DNA of 64,000 bases from Hemileia vastatrix. Taxonomy: Eukaryota > Basidiomycota > Pucciniomycetes > Pucciniales > Zaghouaniaceae. The position numbers were made by a program, and so were the translations under genes. The number at the start of each line of letters is the position of its first letter. The first letter of the stretch is position 1. Under the pieces are notes generated by a model. The model did no database searches, was not told the origin of the DNA, and saw only the letters and a list, made by a program, of their open reading frames with translations. Below are positions 24,201 to 35,554 of this stretch, piece by piece. Location of the stretch: contig JASXTE010000081.1 in the NCBI GenBank assembly GCA_030280995.1, positions 1 to 64,000 on the forward strand, read 5' to 3'.

Positions 24201-26590
24201 TTGGACTATTCTTTCTGTCCTTTGAGATCTTTGAGTTGTTTTTTTTTTCTTTTTGTCCTCACTTTTATCCGTTTCATTCGTCTCATTTGTCTCATCTACA
24301 CCAACCGATGCAAATGGTGGGTGAAAATCGATGAAATCAATGCAATTGTACGATTAAACTGTCCTACATTTGTCCTGATTGATTATTTTAACCGAGCAAA
24401 TACCACCCATCGACTGATGTATTTGACTTTGCAGGCAATTTAATTTGTTTTGCAGGCGATGAAATTACAATTGTAAAGAAGAAGGGGTAAATGACGGAAT
24501 ACTCGTCCGTGTGTGGAGCAAATCAAAGGCAGACCTACTTTGTTTGAAAAGACAAAAAGAACACGTAAAAGTGATAGACAGTGAACATAAGTCGCAAAGA
24601 GGAAAAAAAGAGTAAAAGAGAGAGAGAGAAAAAGAGGTGAAAAGGGCCAACAGAACCCAACAGAATCCAAAGAACCAAAAGAACTACAAGAACTGAAAGA
24701 ACTAAAAGAACTAAAAGAAGGGTTGGGTTGAGCTTTTTATAGTCGATTCATCACTCTGCACTTGCAAAGAGACTCGAGACAAAGTAGAAGAAGGTAAAAA
24801 GGAGAAAAAATGAAGAACACACCGGGCAAAATGGATAATAGAGAATGAAAGAATAACACTGTGTGATCAGGCCACAAATCCACTTCCCGCCTAACTTGAC
24901 ATTGATTTCAGTTCTGTTCTAGAACTGCGAGTTGCTCTTTCTTTCTCTTTTTCCCTTTCATTGTCTCTATCACTGCCTGGGCTCAGCCGAACATTGCGAA
25001 TGATACAAAGTAGGTTAACGCATTGACTGTTCGGGGATACAGCAGGTAAAGAGAGAAAGGAAAAGACAAGAGGAAATGAAAAAGAGAAAAGTGCACCTCG
25101 TCGACAGAGAACATAAAAAAAATCGGTCCGGGCTTTTTATGTTTCCCTGCGAAGTCCTGCCCGTCAAAAAATTGGTCCATCCAGTCATTTGCAACATCCA
25201 CGGGCAATTGACAGCCTTTGCAGTGTCAGTGATGAAATAAAGTGTCGCTCTCTCTCTCTCTGTCTCTCATATTCACGAATAGAGAACGAGGGATAGAGAA
25301 TAAAGGAACAAGGATGAAAAATTCATTGGCTAATTGTCTTGTAATGTGTCTTGTTGCCATGTGACAGGTAAAGCAGTGTCATTTGTTGAAATCGCCGTGG
25401 CTCATTCATCCATTCTCACTATTTTGGCCATCAGCTTCGAAAGGTACTACGCAATATGTCGCCCACTGCAAGCTGGTTACAAGTGTACCAAACACAGAGC
25501 AATCATAATAATCATCGTCAACTGGATAATCGCCTTGCTCTCCACGTTGCCCATGTTGTCAATAACTCAATTGACAACGGCAGAATTCATCGACGGTTCT
25601 TTGGTCACTGTTTGTTCCAACTCACTTCAGCAAGGCTGGCATCCCATCTACTATGGTGTTATATTTGTTACATTTTTCTTAATTCCCTTTTTAATATTAC
25701 TTGCAATATACATTTTGATTGCACGTAAACTAACATCTGACTCCAAATCACTATCCAACTCGTTGAATTCATGTTCGATATCACTAAGATCAATCAAACA
25801 TCAGTCCAAGATTCGTCGTCAAGTAGTTCTCATGTTGGCATCTGTATGTGTTACCTTTTTTATATGTTTATTACCTTTTCGTTTGATGACTCTGTGGATT
25901 ATATTTTCAACTCCTGAAGATATTTACAACATCGGTATGGACACCTATTATATCCTTCTCTTTGTCTCTCGCATCTTACTTTACGTCAATTCATCTGCTA
26001 ATCCCATTCTGTACAATCTGATATCATCCAAATTTCGCTCGGCTTTCATCAAGGTTCTCAAAATTCAAACATCTGTGCAATTCATTCGTCGATCTTACGA
26101 TCATTCAGTCCTTTCAGACAAAACATCAACTACCTACACTACCAATACTAAAAATAGCTTAAAGTTAACCAAATCATCCAGCATAAAGAATGGAAATAAT
26201 CATGTTAATCATGTTAATGGTCACACAGGTAATCCTGGTCATCCCGTTGATCAGGACGTGGAGAGTAATATCATCATCAATCATACAAATATTAAAAGTC
26301 AAAATGGACATAATTTCATGACACATCATCATCACCACCACCATCATCATCATCACCACCATAATTTGACATTAAGCAAGCACCTTCAACATGCTGACAT
26401 CATCAATAGCCATATGAATAACAATCATACTCATCCATATGGTAAACAAGTCAATGTCATAGCTGCAGTTGCATCGGTCAATATGGCTAATGTCACTAAT
26501 ATAACAAACAAACCGGATGGCAGTTGTGTCGATTTAACTGGCAAGACGATTCCTTTTGTCTCAGTCACACCAAGCGGACGAATTGCTTGA
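21251..26590 (+). CDS. class A (rhodopsin-like) neuropeptide GPCR, TRHR/GHSR-like
   Basis: Two exons, 21251-21782 and 25368-26590; the GTAAGT...ACAG intron falls within the TM3 Cys codon of FMCKAVSFVE. Predicted 584 residues. The extracellular N-terminus (about 95 residues) is Ser-rich. TM1 shows the GN of GCPGNALVPYV and TM2 the D of LINLSISDILVL. After TM3 comes the ERY of SFERYYAICRP (DRY position), TM6 reads FFICLLPFRLMTLW and TM7 carries NSSANPILYNL (NPxxY). The start is the first ATG in frame. The ISFERYYAICRPLQAGY loop and TM7 resemble arthropod receptors annotated TRH-receptor-like or growth-hormone-secretagogue-receptor-like; the ligand cannot be read from sequence. The long C-tail holds about 14 consecutive His (near 26325-26363) and Asn-rich repeats. 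Confidence 0.9.
21943..22006. repeat. 16-bp tandem repeat TTCGACTTTTCAACTT x4
   Basis: Four copies of a 16-mer that is itself two related 8-mers (TTCGACTT and TTCAACTT), inside the GPCR intron; the last copy has one T-to-C change. Confidence 0.93.
22723..22759. repeat. 8-bp tandem repeat AGTACAAT x4.5
   Basis: Starts with one AGTACAAC variant, then AGTACAAT copies; within the GPCR intron. Confidence 0.93.
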
Positions 26591-28185
26591 TAATGATGAT
26601 GATGATGATGATGATGAAAATGATGATGACTGAAGATGCGTTAACCTGTCGACTCGAGGATGGAATAATCAAAATCCGGGAAAGCTGCCATAGTTACAGG
26701 TTAAATGTCGTCTTTGTCACTTTGTCACTTTGTCACTTTGTCACTTTGCCACAGTTACTCGATGTCACTGGTACTAGTGATCTTAAATTTTACCCGTCAT
26801 CAATGACATTGAACCTGAATATTTGTTCCTTGGACTGTGGACTATCGAAACTTTCAACTGTTCCTCCTTCAGTCACTGATTGACTGTTGGCACTGATATC
26901 ATCTAATATTGGCAGAAAAATGCGTATGAAGTGTCACTCCAGCCAATTGACACTTTCAGCCCCTTACACTTTGGCAAAAAAATGTCACTGTGTGCAACGA
27001 GTGATATTTAACTTAGGCGACATTATAATTATACACTAGAGACACTGACTCACTGAAACTTTCAAACTCTCGAACCCTCGAACTCTCAAATTGCAGAAGT
27101 AGAAGCAACATCGATACACCGATACACCGAAAGACTCCAAATATGAGTTTTAAGATCAATTTTATTGGTGGTTCATTCAACTCAAACTCGCTGCGGTTGT
27201 TCTGATGTTTTGATGTTTTGATCTTTGGATCTTTGGATGTTTCGAAGTTCGCATGACCCTGGACTAGAGTAGTGAGAGAAAGAGATAGAAGGCAAAGAGA
27301 AGACAAAGAGAAGAGACAGCAGGCAGTTGAAAGAAAGAACGAAAGGAAGAAAAGAATAAGGCAAAAGACTTTTCTCCGTTCAATGTCACTGGTATCCTTT
27401 GACACTGGCCATAAGTTGAATCAATCATACGAGAAACAACCGACAACACCAACAACAAAAGCAACAACAACAACAACAAAAACAACAACAATCATCATCA
27501 TCATCATTCATTGTCAATGACACTTGGGGCTGCAGCGAATTCCTTTCGGTGTCAATTGTGTACAAATTTTATCTCTGCCTGGTTAAATGTCACATTAACT
27601 TATTTTTCTCTTGCTTTACTTTGTACCTTGTTTTGGCCATTTGGCTGTTTTCATTCTTCTCGGCTGTGCTCTTGGATGTTCTTTTTCCTCTTTTGTCCAC
27701 TTTTATCCTCTTTTGTGTCTGTTGTTTCTCTTTTGTCTATCTCATTTCTCCTCCTCTTTTTTCTTTTCCTTCATCCTTTGCCTGCCACGACGCATTTGCA
27801 ATTTATCATTCGAAAGCATTTTATTTGGTCTATTTTGATGATCGACCTTGAAGGGCTTAATGATCACATGACTTTTCTTAAAGTATCCATACACACATAC
27901 ACATACACATACACAACATTAACTTTTACTTGCCGTCCATTCCAATAAATCATACACACGTGTTGCCATCACTTGCAGATATTTCGGGTTTTTTCCTTTC
28001 AATGAAACTTCAATCAACTTTCTGGTCAATGGCCACTGTTGGTAATTGATGGTCACAGTGTGTATACACATGTTGACTATGACCCTAGTCTTGGCGGGTA
28101 TATGAGAGTATAATGTTGATGATGATAACGATGATGATGATGATAAGACACCATTTTTGCCTGTTCATCAACCTTAATCGAGTAA
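26591..28185. other. intergenic DNA and GPCR 3' flank
   Basis: Begins with an ATG triplet run just after the GPCR stop (about 26592-26620), then four TTTGTCAC copies at 26713-26744, and a GATGAT run near 28113-28145. No gene recognised; open frames such as the one at 27511-27948 are hydrophobic pyrimidine-rich artefacts. Confidence 0.75.
26713..26744. repeat. 8-bp tandem repeat TTTGTCAC x4
   Basis: Four perfect copies plus a degenerate fifth, downstream of the GPCR. Confidence 0.95.
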
Positions 28186-31100
28186 TTACAGGGTCGACAC
28201 TGGTGGTGGACATTTAAATTGTGACTTAGTGAAAGGAGGAGGTAGAGGTAAATTTGGATCTCTCTTTAGCGTCAATCCATTTACCTGGTCGGTGAGTCTT
28301 TGGTTGGTCATTGACATATGATTACTTGATGATGCAACTAATGATGCAAATGTACCCAGTGTCAATTGATCCATGGACGTATTGTTGGTGGTAAATTTAT
28401 CTGTTATTAAATATTTATCATCTCCACCAACCAGACAGTCCATCGGTCCAAAATTGGTCATTGGATTGATGTAAACACCATCATCTAGTGAAACACTAGT
28501 TGCACCTTGACCCTTCGGATAGTTAGAATAGATGAGAGGATCTAATTGAAACTGAACACGACGAATAGTATCAAATCTCAATGGATTGTTGGGCATGAAT
28601 GACCTGCAAGGCAATAAAATAAAACAAATGAGTGAATAATTAATAAAGTGTACAAATAAACACTGGTCAATGTTCAATCAGTTTATCGTTAATTATATTC
28701 TGTTTCGGTTGTTGTGGCGATGTGAGATGACCAAGAAACTTTTTACTATAGGATCAATTAAATTTATGTTTGGTAATTCATTTGTGGTAATCAATTTGTA
28801 GGTGTTGTTTTGGTCAGCAGGTTGAGCACAGGGTTAAGAGGGATTGTTGCTTGGAAAGGAGTTAAGTCCAAACACGAGATCTGCTGGTGCACGGTTAACA
28901 TCTTGTCGAGTGAAGGAGTAAGCAGGAAAAGCCCAGTGTCCAAGCCGATTTAAATTTACTGGAAAATAGATAAAAAGAGAAAAAAACAGAGAAAAACAGA
29001 GACAAATGGAGAAAAGTTCTTACCGATTTTTCACCGAACTCAAATAAGCGTAGGGTGAAGGAGGATATCCGATTATCGGTTCTACTGTGGGACTCAACAT
29101 CCAACTTGATTGACCTGTGAAGTCATCTGAATTTCCCTGACACAGCAAAGATATGGATTTGCGGAATCGGTATTTCTTTTCATCCAGTCTACTGGAAATT
29201 GACTGGTATCTATCTCTACATGGTGAATAAAATATACAGCATGTGAATGCTAGACACAAGATGATAACCAGGCAAACTGGAATGATAACTGAATCAACTG
29301 ATGCCAATGAGTAAATCAAATGACCCAAAGATCTTTGGTTGGTTCTTTCATCTAAACCAAAGGAAAAAGAAGACGAACGAAGAAGTTTCATGATATTTGC
29401 ATCAATTGGCACTGAAGTGTTTCCCTCTATGATGGTGACAATTTCGTCATCATTTGTTGATTCTAGCCTCTGCCAATGATTGTAGGAAAGATTTACTGGC
29501 TCCTGAACGGAGAAAAGTTGAAAAAATAATAAAAATATTTTACTTATTTTACTTGTTTGGGTTGAGGGAGAAGAAAAATGTAACACACGTTTACACGGGT
29601 AAAGAGGTTAGATGGGGGTGTGAGATGAAGGGTGTAAGGTTTTTGGGTGTGGGGTGTGAGTTTCGAGTTGTCGTTCTACTGTAAGGTGGCACCGAGTGAA
29701 TTTGTTCAACATGCTCAGGCGAACAAGACAGATGGCAAAATAGACAAAAAGAGAAACAGAGAAACAGAGAAAGAGAAAAACAGATAAATGGAGACAAACA
29801 GCAGAAAGAGAGTGAAAGAGAGTGAAAGAGAAAGAGAGACAGCAGAGACGGTCCAAAAGCGAATTAGAACCATTTGGCAGGCATTTGAGGTTGTAAGAAG
29901 TACTCAAAACAAGCAGTTAGTCATCTTTGTTAATTGGATCGACTCTTCCTCCTAATCAGAGATAAACATCTTCCCAGTGTTTGCAGTGAGTTATGAATAA
30001 ATTTCCACATTCGCGGTTGCGGTTCTTTATTCAACTTGCTGTTATCACAAGTGTTATTCTTTGTACAACAACAAACTTATTTAACTTGTTTAACTAGGTA
30101 ACTTGTTTCAGGTTGAGCCGAAGCATCATCAACAATGTAGTCAATGTAGTCAATTCAGTGAATGTGGTGAAGAAGAGCAACTGTTTTTTTTTCTTATTTC
30201 GTAGAACAATCAAGTAAACGAATTTAACAAATGGTACAAATGGCGGAAGTATAAATGGTTACATTGTCCTTGCACTTTATTTGCCACTGGTGTTGCATGC
30301 TGTTGATGTTGTTGGAGTTGTTGATGTTGTTGAGAAAGAAGAAAGAGACGAGGAATAAACTTCCTCTCCACAGTGACAAATGGATGGGAATCGAAACATT
30401 CTCGGTAAGTAGGACTCGTTGTGATATTAGTCAGGCAGTCCAAAGATGCTTTTCAGATGCTTTGACATTCTGTTTGGTGTGTTTTGCTATGTTTTTTTTG
30501 CTGGTATGTGTGTTGGTGTGGACCCTGAAGATGCTTGGAGAGACAAAGTACCGATGAAACAGGAAGAATGAATGTGAGTGTCCATTCATCCAGCTGCCAC
30601 AAGCATACAACGAGGCCATTTAACGCGTCTGTTTCTTAAGTCATTGTGTTATTGGGTCCGAGTGGAAAAGAAAAATACAAACATACAGAGAACGGTCAGG
30701 CGGTCAGACGGTCAAACGGTCAGTTAGTGAGAGGCGAAGTCAGACTTAATTGACAGGGCAATAAGGAAATGAACAAGGAAGAAAGAAAAAAGGAATAACA
30801 GAGAGAGAGAGAGAGAGAGAGACACACACACACATACACACACAACAAGGTAACGATCTTACTCGAATCAACTGGAAGGAGCACCAGTCGTTGTAGAATT
30901 GGTGCTGAACTTTCTGGTGAAATAAGTATTCCTTGGAAGTTGCTTTGTACTTTTTCGGACAGGGATTACGATTTTTAAGGACATTCACTTCACGTTCCAA
31001 CTCAAGTAGAGAAGCTGAAAATTGACCAATAGAACCAATTCGAATAATCACACTGTGTTGATCGCCAGAACAAATAGAAAACAAATTCGATAGGTCAATC

Positions 31101-33367
31101 CACTGTACAAAATTGATTTGTCATCGAGTTCATTTGCAATAAGGCTGACCAGACCGTTTCACAGGAAAAAAAAGACTCACGAACTCGTCGGGTCAACGAC
31201 CTGTCGTCCAATGGACACACAGAATAGAACCAACCAACGACCAACTAACAACGAACAAAGAACAAGTAACAATGAACAAAACAGCACAGACAAGCAAAAC
31301 AAAAACGAATGAGAAAAAACAAAAGAAAAGAAAAAAAACTCTCGATAAATTTGTTCGTCGCTGTTTGAAGTTGCTCGTTGGTCGTTGGTCATTGGTCATC
31401 GGTAGTTACAACAAGTGGAATTACATCATTCAAGTAACATCATTTAATTTGATCAATTTACCCTTCTTTGTCCTTCGGATCAACAGGGAGTCGACCGCCG
31501 ACATCAGTTGGTGCAACAATGCGAGTGACGTAAACATCGGGTGATTCTTTCCAAAGGTGATTCCTGTAAATTGCCAGTAACTCATCCAAATGGTTCTTTT
31601 TGAATATGTCCAAGATGTTGTAATTGATCAGTTTCATTTCGATCTCATACTCGGCTTTTCCTGTAAATGTTAGTTACAAGGTAACATTGTAAAATGGTTA
31701 AATGGTCGAATGGTCGAATGGTTAAATTGTAAAGCGACAAAATGAAGGCAATGTTCATGATTCACATGATTCACATGATGCAGATTGAAATGCTAAGAAT
31801 GTCATTTCAGCCAACAAGTCTGTTATCAGAGAATTCCGTGAAACCGGAGGACCCGAAAAAGGTCCAAATGGCTGTACAGATAAAAGTGTTGACGACTTTT
31901 CTCGAACATCATTAAAAGTGACAACAGTTGTAACAGTTGCAAGCTTTGTGAGAGTTTCAAAAGTTCTTAAAGGTTTTCAGGGTTATTTGGAAAGTTTAAA
32001 AGAAACATGTGAATGATGCTGATTTTGCGATATTCGTGAGGTTTGTGCAAAGGATATTCCAATGATGAAGATGAAAATGAAATTACACGGGAAATTGAAA
32101 TCCTTGACATTATTAAAGAGTGTGCCAGTGAAGTCGAGCCATGTTGCAAAAAGCTACAATTGGGCCTCAAAGTAATTTACAGTCAAAGGGTTATGCTTAC
32201 ATTGGCACTTAGACATAAGTACGCGTCGAATAAGCATGTAAGCATGTGCATTCTTCTCAACTTCTCAGAACTAAGTGGCAAGTACAGTAGTAACAGTGGC
32301 AACGTGCACCAAGTTACAGTAATCAGGTACACGGAAGTGAGAGTAACAGAATAAAAGGAAGAAAGAACTAAAGAACTAAAGAACGAAAGAACTAAAGAAT
32401 GAGAGAGGGTAAGGAGAAAAGAAAAAATAGAATTCGTATCATGAATCACGGTAAACAAATGAAACAAATGAAACAAATGAACAAATGAACAAATGAAATG
32501 GCAAATGTCTTTGCACGAAATGTAAGAAACAAAATAAAAGGAGAAAAAGTGAAGACTCTTCAATTACACTGAGTAAAGGAGGTCACTTGTGGTCGTTTTT
32601 CCTCGTCAACAGTTTATGTGGACATTCTTGACTCAACACGATTGGACTTTGCTCAACTTCTTCATGGCCTGCATGAAGTTGAAAAATCGACTTGTAGGCC
32701 ATGAAGAAAAATTTAAGCAAATGTCAAAGGTCTAACTGTTGAAGGAAAAAAAGGAAAAAACTTTACCCTTTGTCACCATAACCAAATATAAGTGTACAAG
32801 TGTATAATGATTGGATTGGATTCACCGATGTTGCGAGATGCGAGTTCAATGATACTTACTTTCTCTTTCAACAACAGTCATTCTGAAAGTATCCATTGTA
32901 GTGTCGTAAGTATGGCTATTGAGAGCGATTACTTCAATTTCGATGTCACCATCGGTGATAGGTGAACCATATAAGTAACCAGTACTTGTTTCACGATCAA
33001 ACTTGTAGTACATCCAATCGGGTAAATCAGCTCGACCAGAAACAGACATCAGTAATTCGACTTCAGGTCCAACGGTAGATCTATTCGATTGCACTGAATG
33101 AACCGAATGAATTGAATGACTCGTAGATGATTGATTCACTCCGTTAGCTGTTCCATTAAGTGAACTGTCTTGTCCATTGGCAAAGTATTCACTTGTTTTA
33201 ATCGAGAAGAAAAATGCTTCAGTTGTATTGACTTGAATAATTGCATCTGAATTTATGGACGCTAAACCAGTACTCAAAGTATTTGACCATTTGAAAACCA
33301 TTGAAATCACTATCATGGGACCGAGTAACCATGACACCGGTGATTTTACTGTTCTGAAGCAAATCAT
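28186..33367 (-). CDS. Scgalpha: alpha/epsilon-sarcoglycan
   Basis: Five exons read on the minus strand: 33367-32860, 31660-31462, 31052-30863, 29502-29024, 28603-28186, with consistent phases; predicted 597 residues. Single-pass member of the dystrophin-glycoprotein complex at the muscle or neural plasma membrane. Visible in order: a signal-like N-terminus, a cadherin-like domain (LPDWMYYKFDRETSTGYLYG; VIALNSHTYDTTMDTFRM), the sarcoglycan segment EYEIEM...VTRIVAPTDVGGRLP, then VIIRIGS and NDWCSF (family pattern VYIKVGS ... VDWCN). A transmembrane helix lies near residues 368-391 (VIIPVCLVIILCLAFTCCIF), followed by a cytoplasmic tail of about 200 residues, longer than in vertebrate homologues. 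Exon 3 was placed by matching KEG/VIIRIGS across the junction. Confidence 0.93.
29503..30862 (-). other. sarcoglycan intron, 1.36 kb
   Basis: Lies between the exon ending FQLIR and the exon starting EPVNLSY, phase 0. It contains a GA/CA run near 30798-30843 and GAAACAGA-type repeats near 29750-29790. Introns 31053-31461 and 28604-29023 (about 0.4 kb each) hold no recognisable feature. Confidence 0.88.
31661..32859 (-). other. sarcoglycan intron 1, 1.2 kb
   Basis: Donor GTAAGT after VVERE, acceptor TTACAG before KAEYEIE. It contains an ATGGTCGA-type 8-mer run near 31692-31722 and AACAAATGAA runs near 32455-32490. Nothing coding seen. Confidence 0.88.
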
Positions 33368-33577
33368 CACTGTGAATGTAAGTCTTGTCAGCTGATCACC
33401 TCATAAGGCAAGTCATTCGATGAACTATTCTAAGAACATAAAGAATTTTTACTTCCTCCAAATTATGTGGCTCCTTCTTGCGTCGAGTCGGTCGCCATGC
33501 TGTGAATATTTCACCATGATGGGCCACTATGAAAAAAATTCGTTTGTCTTGAATTAGACTGTAAAATTATTTACAAA
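33368..33577. promoter_or_regulatory. candidate bidirectional promoter, sarcoglycan / PIX
   Basis: 210 bp separates the divergent start codons. Shared regulation is inferred from spacing only; an additional upstream non-coding exon for either gene cannot be excluded. Confidence 0.45.
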
Positions 33578-35554
33578 ATGGAACGAGAATCTTATGTTCC
33601 ATGTGTACGATTGGTTCGAGCTATTTATGACTATCTTGGTGAAAATAACGATGAATTGTGTTTGAAAAAGGGTGACATTATCACTGTCACTCAAACACCC
33701 GAAGGAGGATGGTTTGAAGGAACTCTTCGTGGTATGACTGGATGGTTTCCTTGTAATTACGTTGAACCAATAAATGATGATTTTGATGATGATCATGATA
33801 ACCAAGGAGGACCTTCAAGTGATGATTCACCTATCGATGGACAGAGACAAGACTGCATCAATCTCAATCATAATAGACAAACAACCGGTAAAATGGATCA
33901 AAGAATATTCAGTCAGATTGACAATAATGATAACCGTAGACAAGTCATCAAAGAAATAATAGAAAGTGAATCCACTTACATCAAAGAATTTAGGCTGATT
34001 CATCAAAATATCCTCTGTCCTCTTGTCAAATCAGCTGCAACTGATCCTAGTGAAACGGCCAATGTTGTCAACTCAGTGGTTGACATACTTAATGTTCATC
34101 TGAGATTTCTCGAGTCACTTCGTTCTTTGGAATGTCGTCCATCACGAACAATGAGAATTGGTGGTGTATTTATGGAACATGCTGCTAGCATCAAAGATGT
34201 TCATACAAAATATTGTGCTTTACATCCACATTTTGTATGGTCGATTGATCGTTTCAAAGAGGAAATCATACAGTTTTTCAAGACTATTAATATTGAAAAT
34301 GGCTCAGTTGTGTTGACAAGTTCACTTAGTTTTAGCTTTAGACGATTGGACAGGTATCCGGCTCTTTTACAGCAATTGCAAAGGTACACTGATGAAGGAG
34401 ATCCTGATCGAGGTGATACTCAGAGAGCTGGTTTCTTTTATCGCGATTTGGTTTCGTGTTGTCTCGAAATCCGTCGACACAAAGAAATGGAACTCGAAGT
34501 AATGTTGGGAAACATTAAAAACTGGCCATCCAATGTTCAACCGGTCGAAGCATTTGGTCCAATCGTCCGAATGAACCTTGTCACTGTCAGTTCACCAGCA
34601 TCAACAACCTCATCTAAAGATCGATATTTGGTTTTGTTTGAACAAAAATTGCTGGTACTTTCGATCAGTCGTGAAATGACATCATTTAACTATGAAATTG
34701 TTTGGTCCCTGGGTGAAATAATTCTCTTGCCAAGGAACAACAGTCAGAGTAACTTATTGGAATTTATTGTCAAACCTGCAAATGATCAAAATGTTCAGCT
34801 CAACTTATCTTCACCCGAAGATGAAGATGAAAAATTGCGGGAAAATCGTTGGCTGATTACATTTTCAAATATGGAATTGGCGTGTGACTGGTTTACCATT
34901 CTGTCTGAATGTAAATTTAAATATGACTCAATGCAACGATCAATTGAAGAGTCATCAATAAACTGTAATTCAGATCAGCGATTGAGGGTTACTCAATCTG
35001 AATCTTCCTCTTTGTCATCAAGTGGACTTGTCAAAATTGTTGACTCTGGTTCTGATTGTTCACCAGCAGTAGCAGGAAATGCCTCTTCACCAATCGAATC
35101 ACCTATCAATACCACAACTATGACCTCATCATACATCAATTTGTCTGGTTATTGGACGAATAAAAGTGTATTGCCTCATCCTCCATTAAAATTACCTGAT
35201 GTTAACATTGGTAAAAAAAGTGCCAAAGACTCATGCAAATCAGTGAGACCATCTTCACCAGCTGATGACATGGCTATTTTAGCTGTCATCGAATCTTATT
35301 GTTCTGGTGGTGCCAAGAAAAAACCTGTGAATGCAACTGCTTCCATCAAATCTAAATCATCTGATGGTCAAGATGATCAACGAAATAAGAACGAGTCAAC
35401 TAGTGATGGGACAAATGTGAAAGTCGATCGACTTGTCACCGAAATTGCCTTGTTGAAGAAAGAAATGAAACAACTTAGATACGACTTGGACTATGTCATC
35501 AGCCATCTGAAACTTCATTCGCAACTATCAGGTCGTCCGAGTGACCCCATTTGA
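33578..35554 (+). CDS. RtGEF: beta-PIX / RtGEF Rho guanine-nucleotide exchange factor
   Basis: Single exon, 658 residues. It activates Rac/Cdc42 and links GIT and PAK at focal adhesions and synapses. Domains in order: SH3 at about 8-65 (ALYDY-like RAIYDYLGENNDEL; GGWFEGTLRGMTGWFP), acidic linker, DH at about 119-305 (ESTYIKEF; SFRRLDRYPALLQQLQRY), PH at about 325-450 (DRYLVLFEQKLLVLS; ACDWFTILSECKF), Ser-rich linker, the PIX C-terminal VIESYCSG motif near 570 (IEAYC in vertebrates; GIT-binding region nearby), and a terminal coiled coil (LVTEIALLKKEMKQL) used for trimerisation. There is no N-terminal calponin-homology domain, so it matches the beta-PIX rather than alpha-PIX arrangement. Confidence 0.95.
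   Translation: MERESYVPCVRLVRAIYDYLGENNDELCLKKGDIITVTQTPEGGWFEGTLRGMTGWFPCNYVEPINDDFDDDHDNQGGPSSDDSPIDGQRQDCINLNHNRQTTGKMDQRIFSQIDNNDNRRQVIKEIIESESTYIKEFRLIHQNILCPLVKSAATDPSETANVVNSVVDILNVHLRFLESLRSLECRPSRTMRIGGVFMEHAASIKDVHTKYCALHPHFVWSIDRFKEEIIQFFKTINIENGSVVLTSSLSFSFRRLDRYPALLQQLQRYTDEGDPDRGDTQRAGFFYRDLVSCCLEIRRHKEMELEVMLGNIKNWPSNVQPVEAFGPIVRMNLVTVSSPASTTSSKDRYLVLFEQKLLVLSISREMTSFNYEIVWSLGEIILLPRNNSQSNLLEFIVKPANDQNVQLNLSSPEDEDEKLRENRWLITFSNMELACDWFTILSECKFKYDSMQRSIEESSINCNSDQRLRVTQSESSSLSSSGLVKIVDSGSDCSPAVAGNASSPIESPINTTTMTSSYINLSGYWTNKSVLPHPPLKLPDVNIGKKSAKDSCKSVRPSSPADDMAILAVIESYCSGGAKKKPVNATASIKSKSSDGQDDQRNKNESTSDGTNVKVDRLVTEIALLKKEMKQLRYDLDYVISHLKLHSQLSGRPSDPI

Larger units (their letters stand above)
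21783..25367 (+). other. 3.6 kb intron of the peptide GPCR
   Basis: Flanked by T/GTAAGT and GACAG/GT with phase preserved. It contains pyrimidine- and purine-rich simple sequence, the TTCGACTTTTCAACTT array and the AGTACAAT array. All open frames inside are low-complexity. Confidence 0.9.

Noticed and set aside
27511..27948. 145-codon hydrophobic frame resembling a membrane protein
   Set aside because: T/C-rich low-complexity DNA read in three frames gives similar hydrophobic strings; no homology pattern or splice context.
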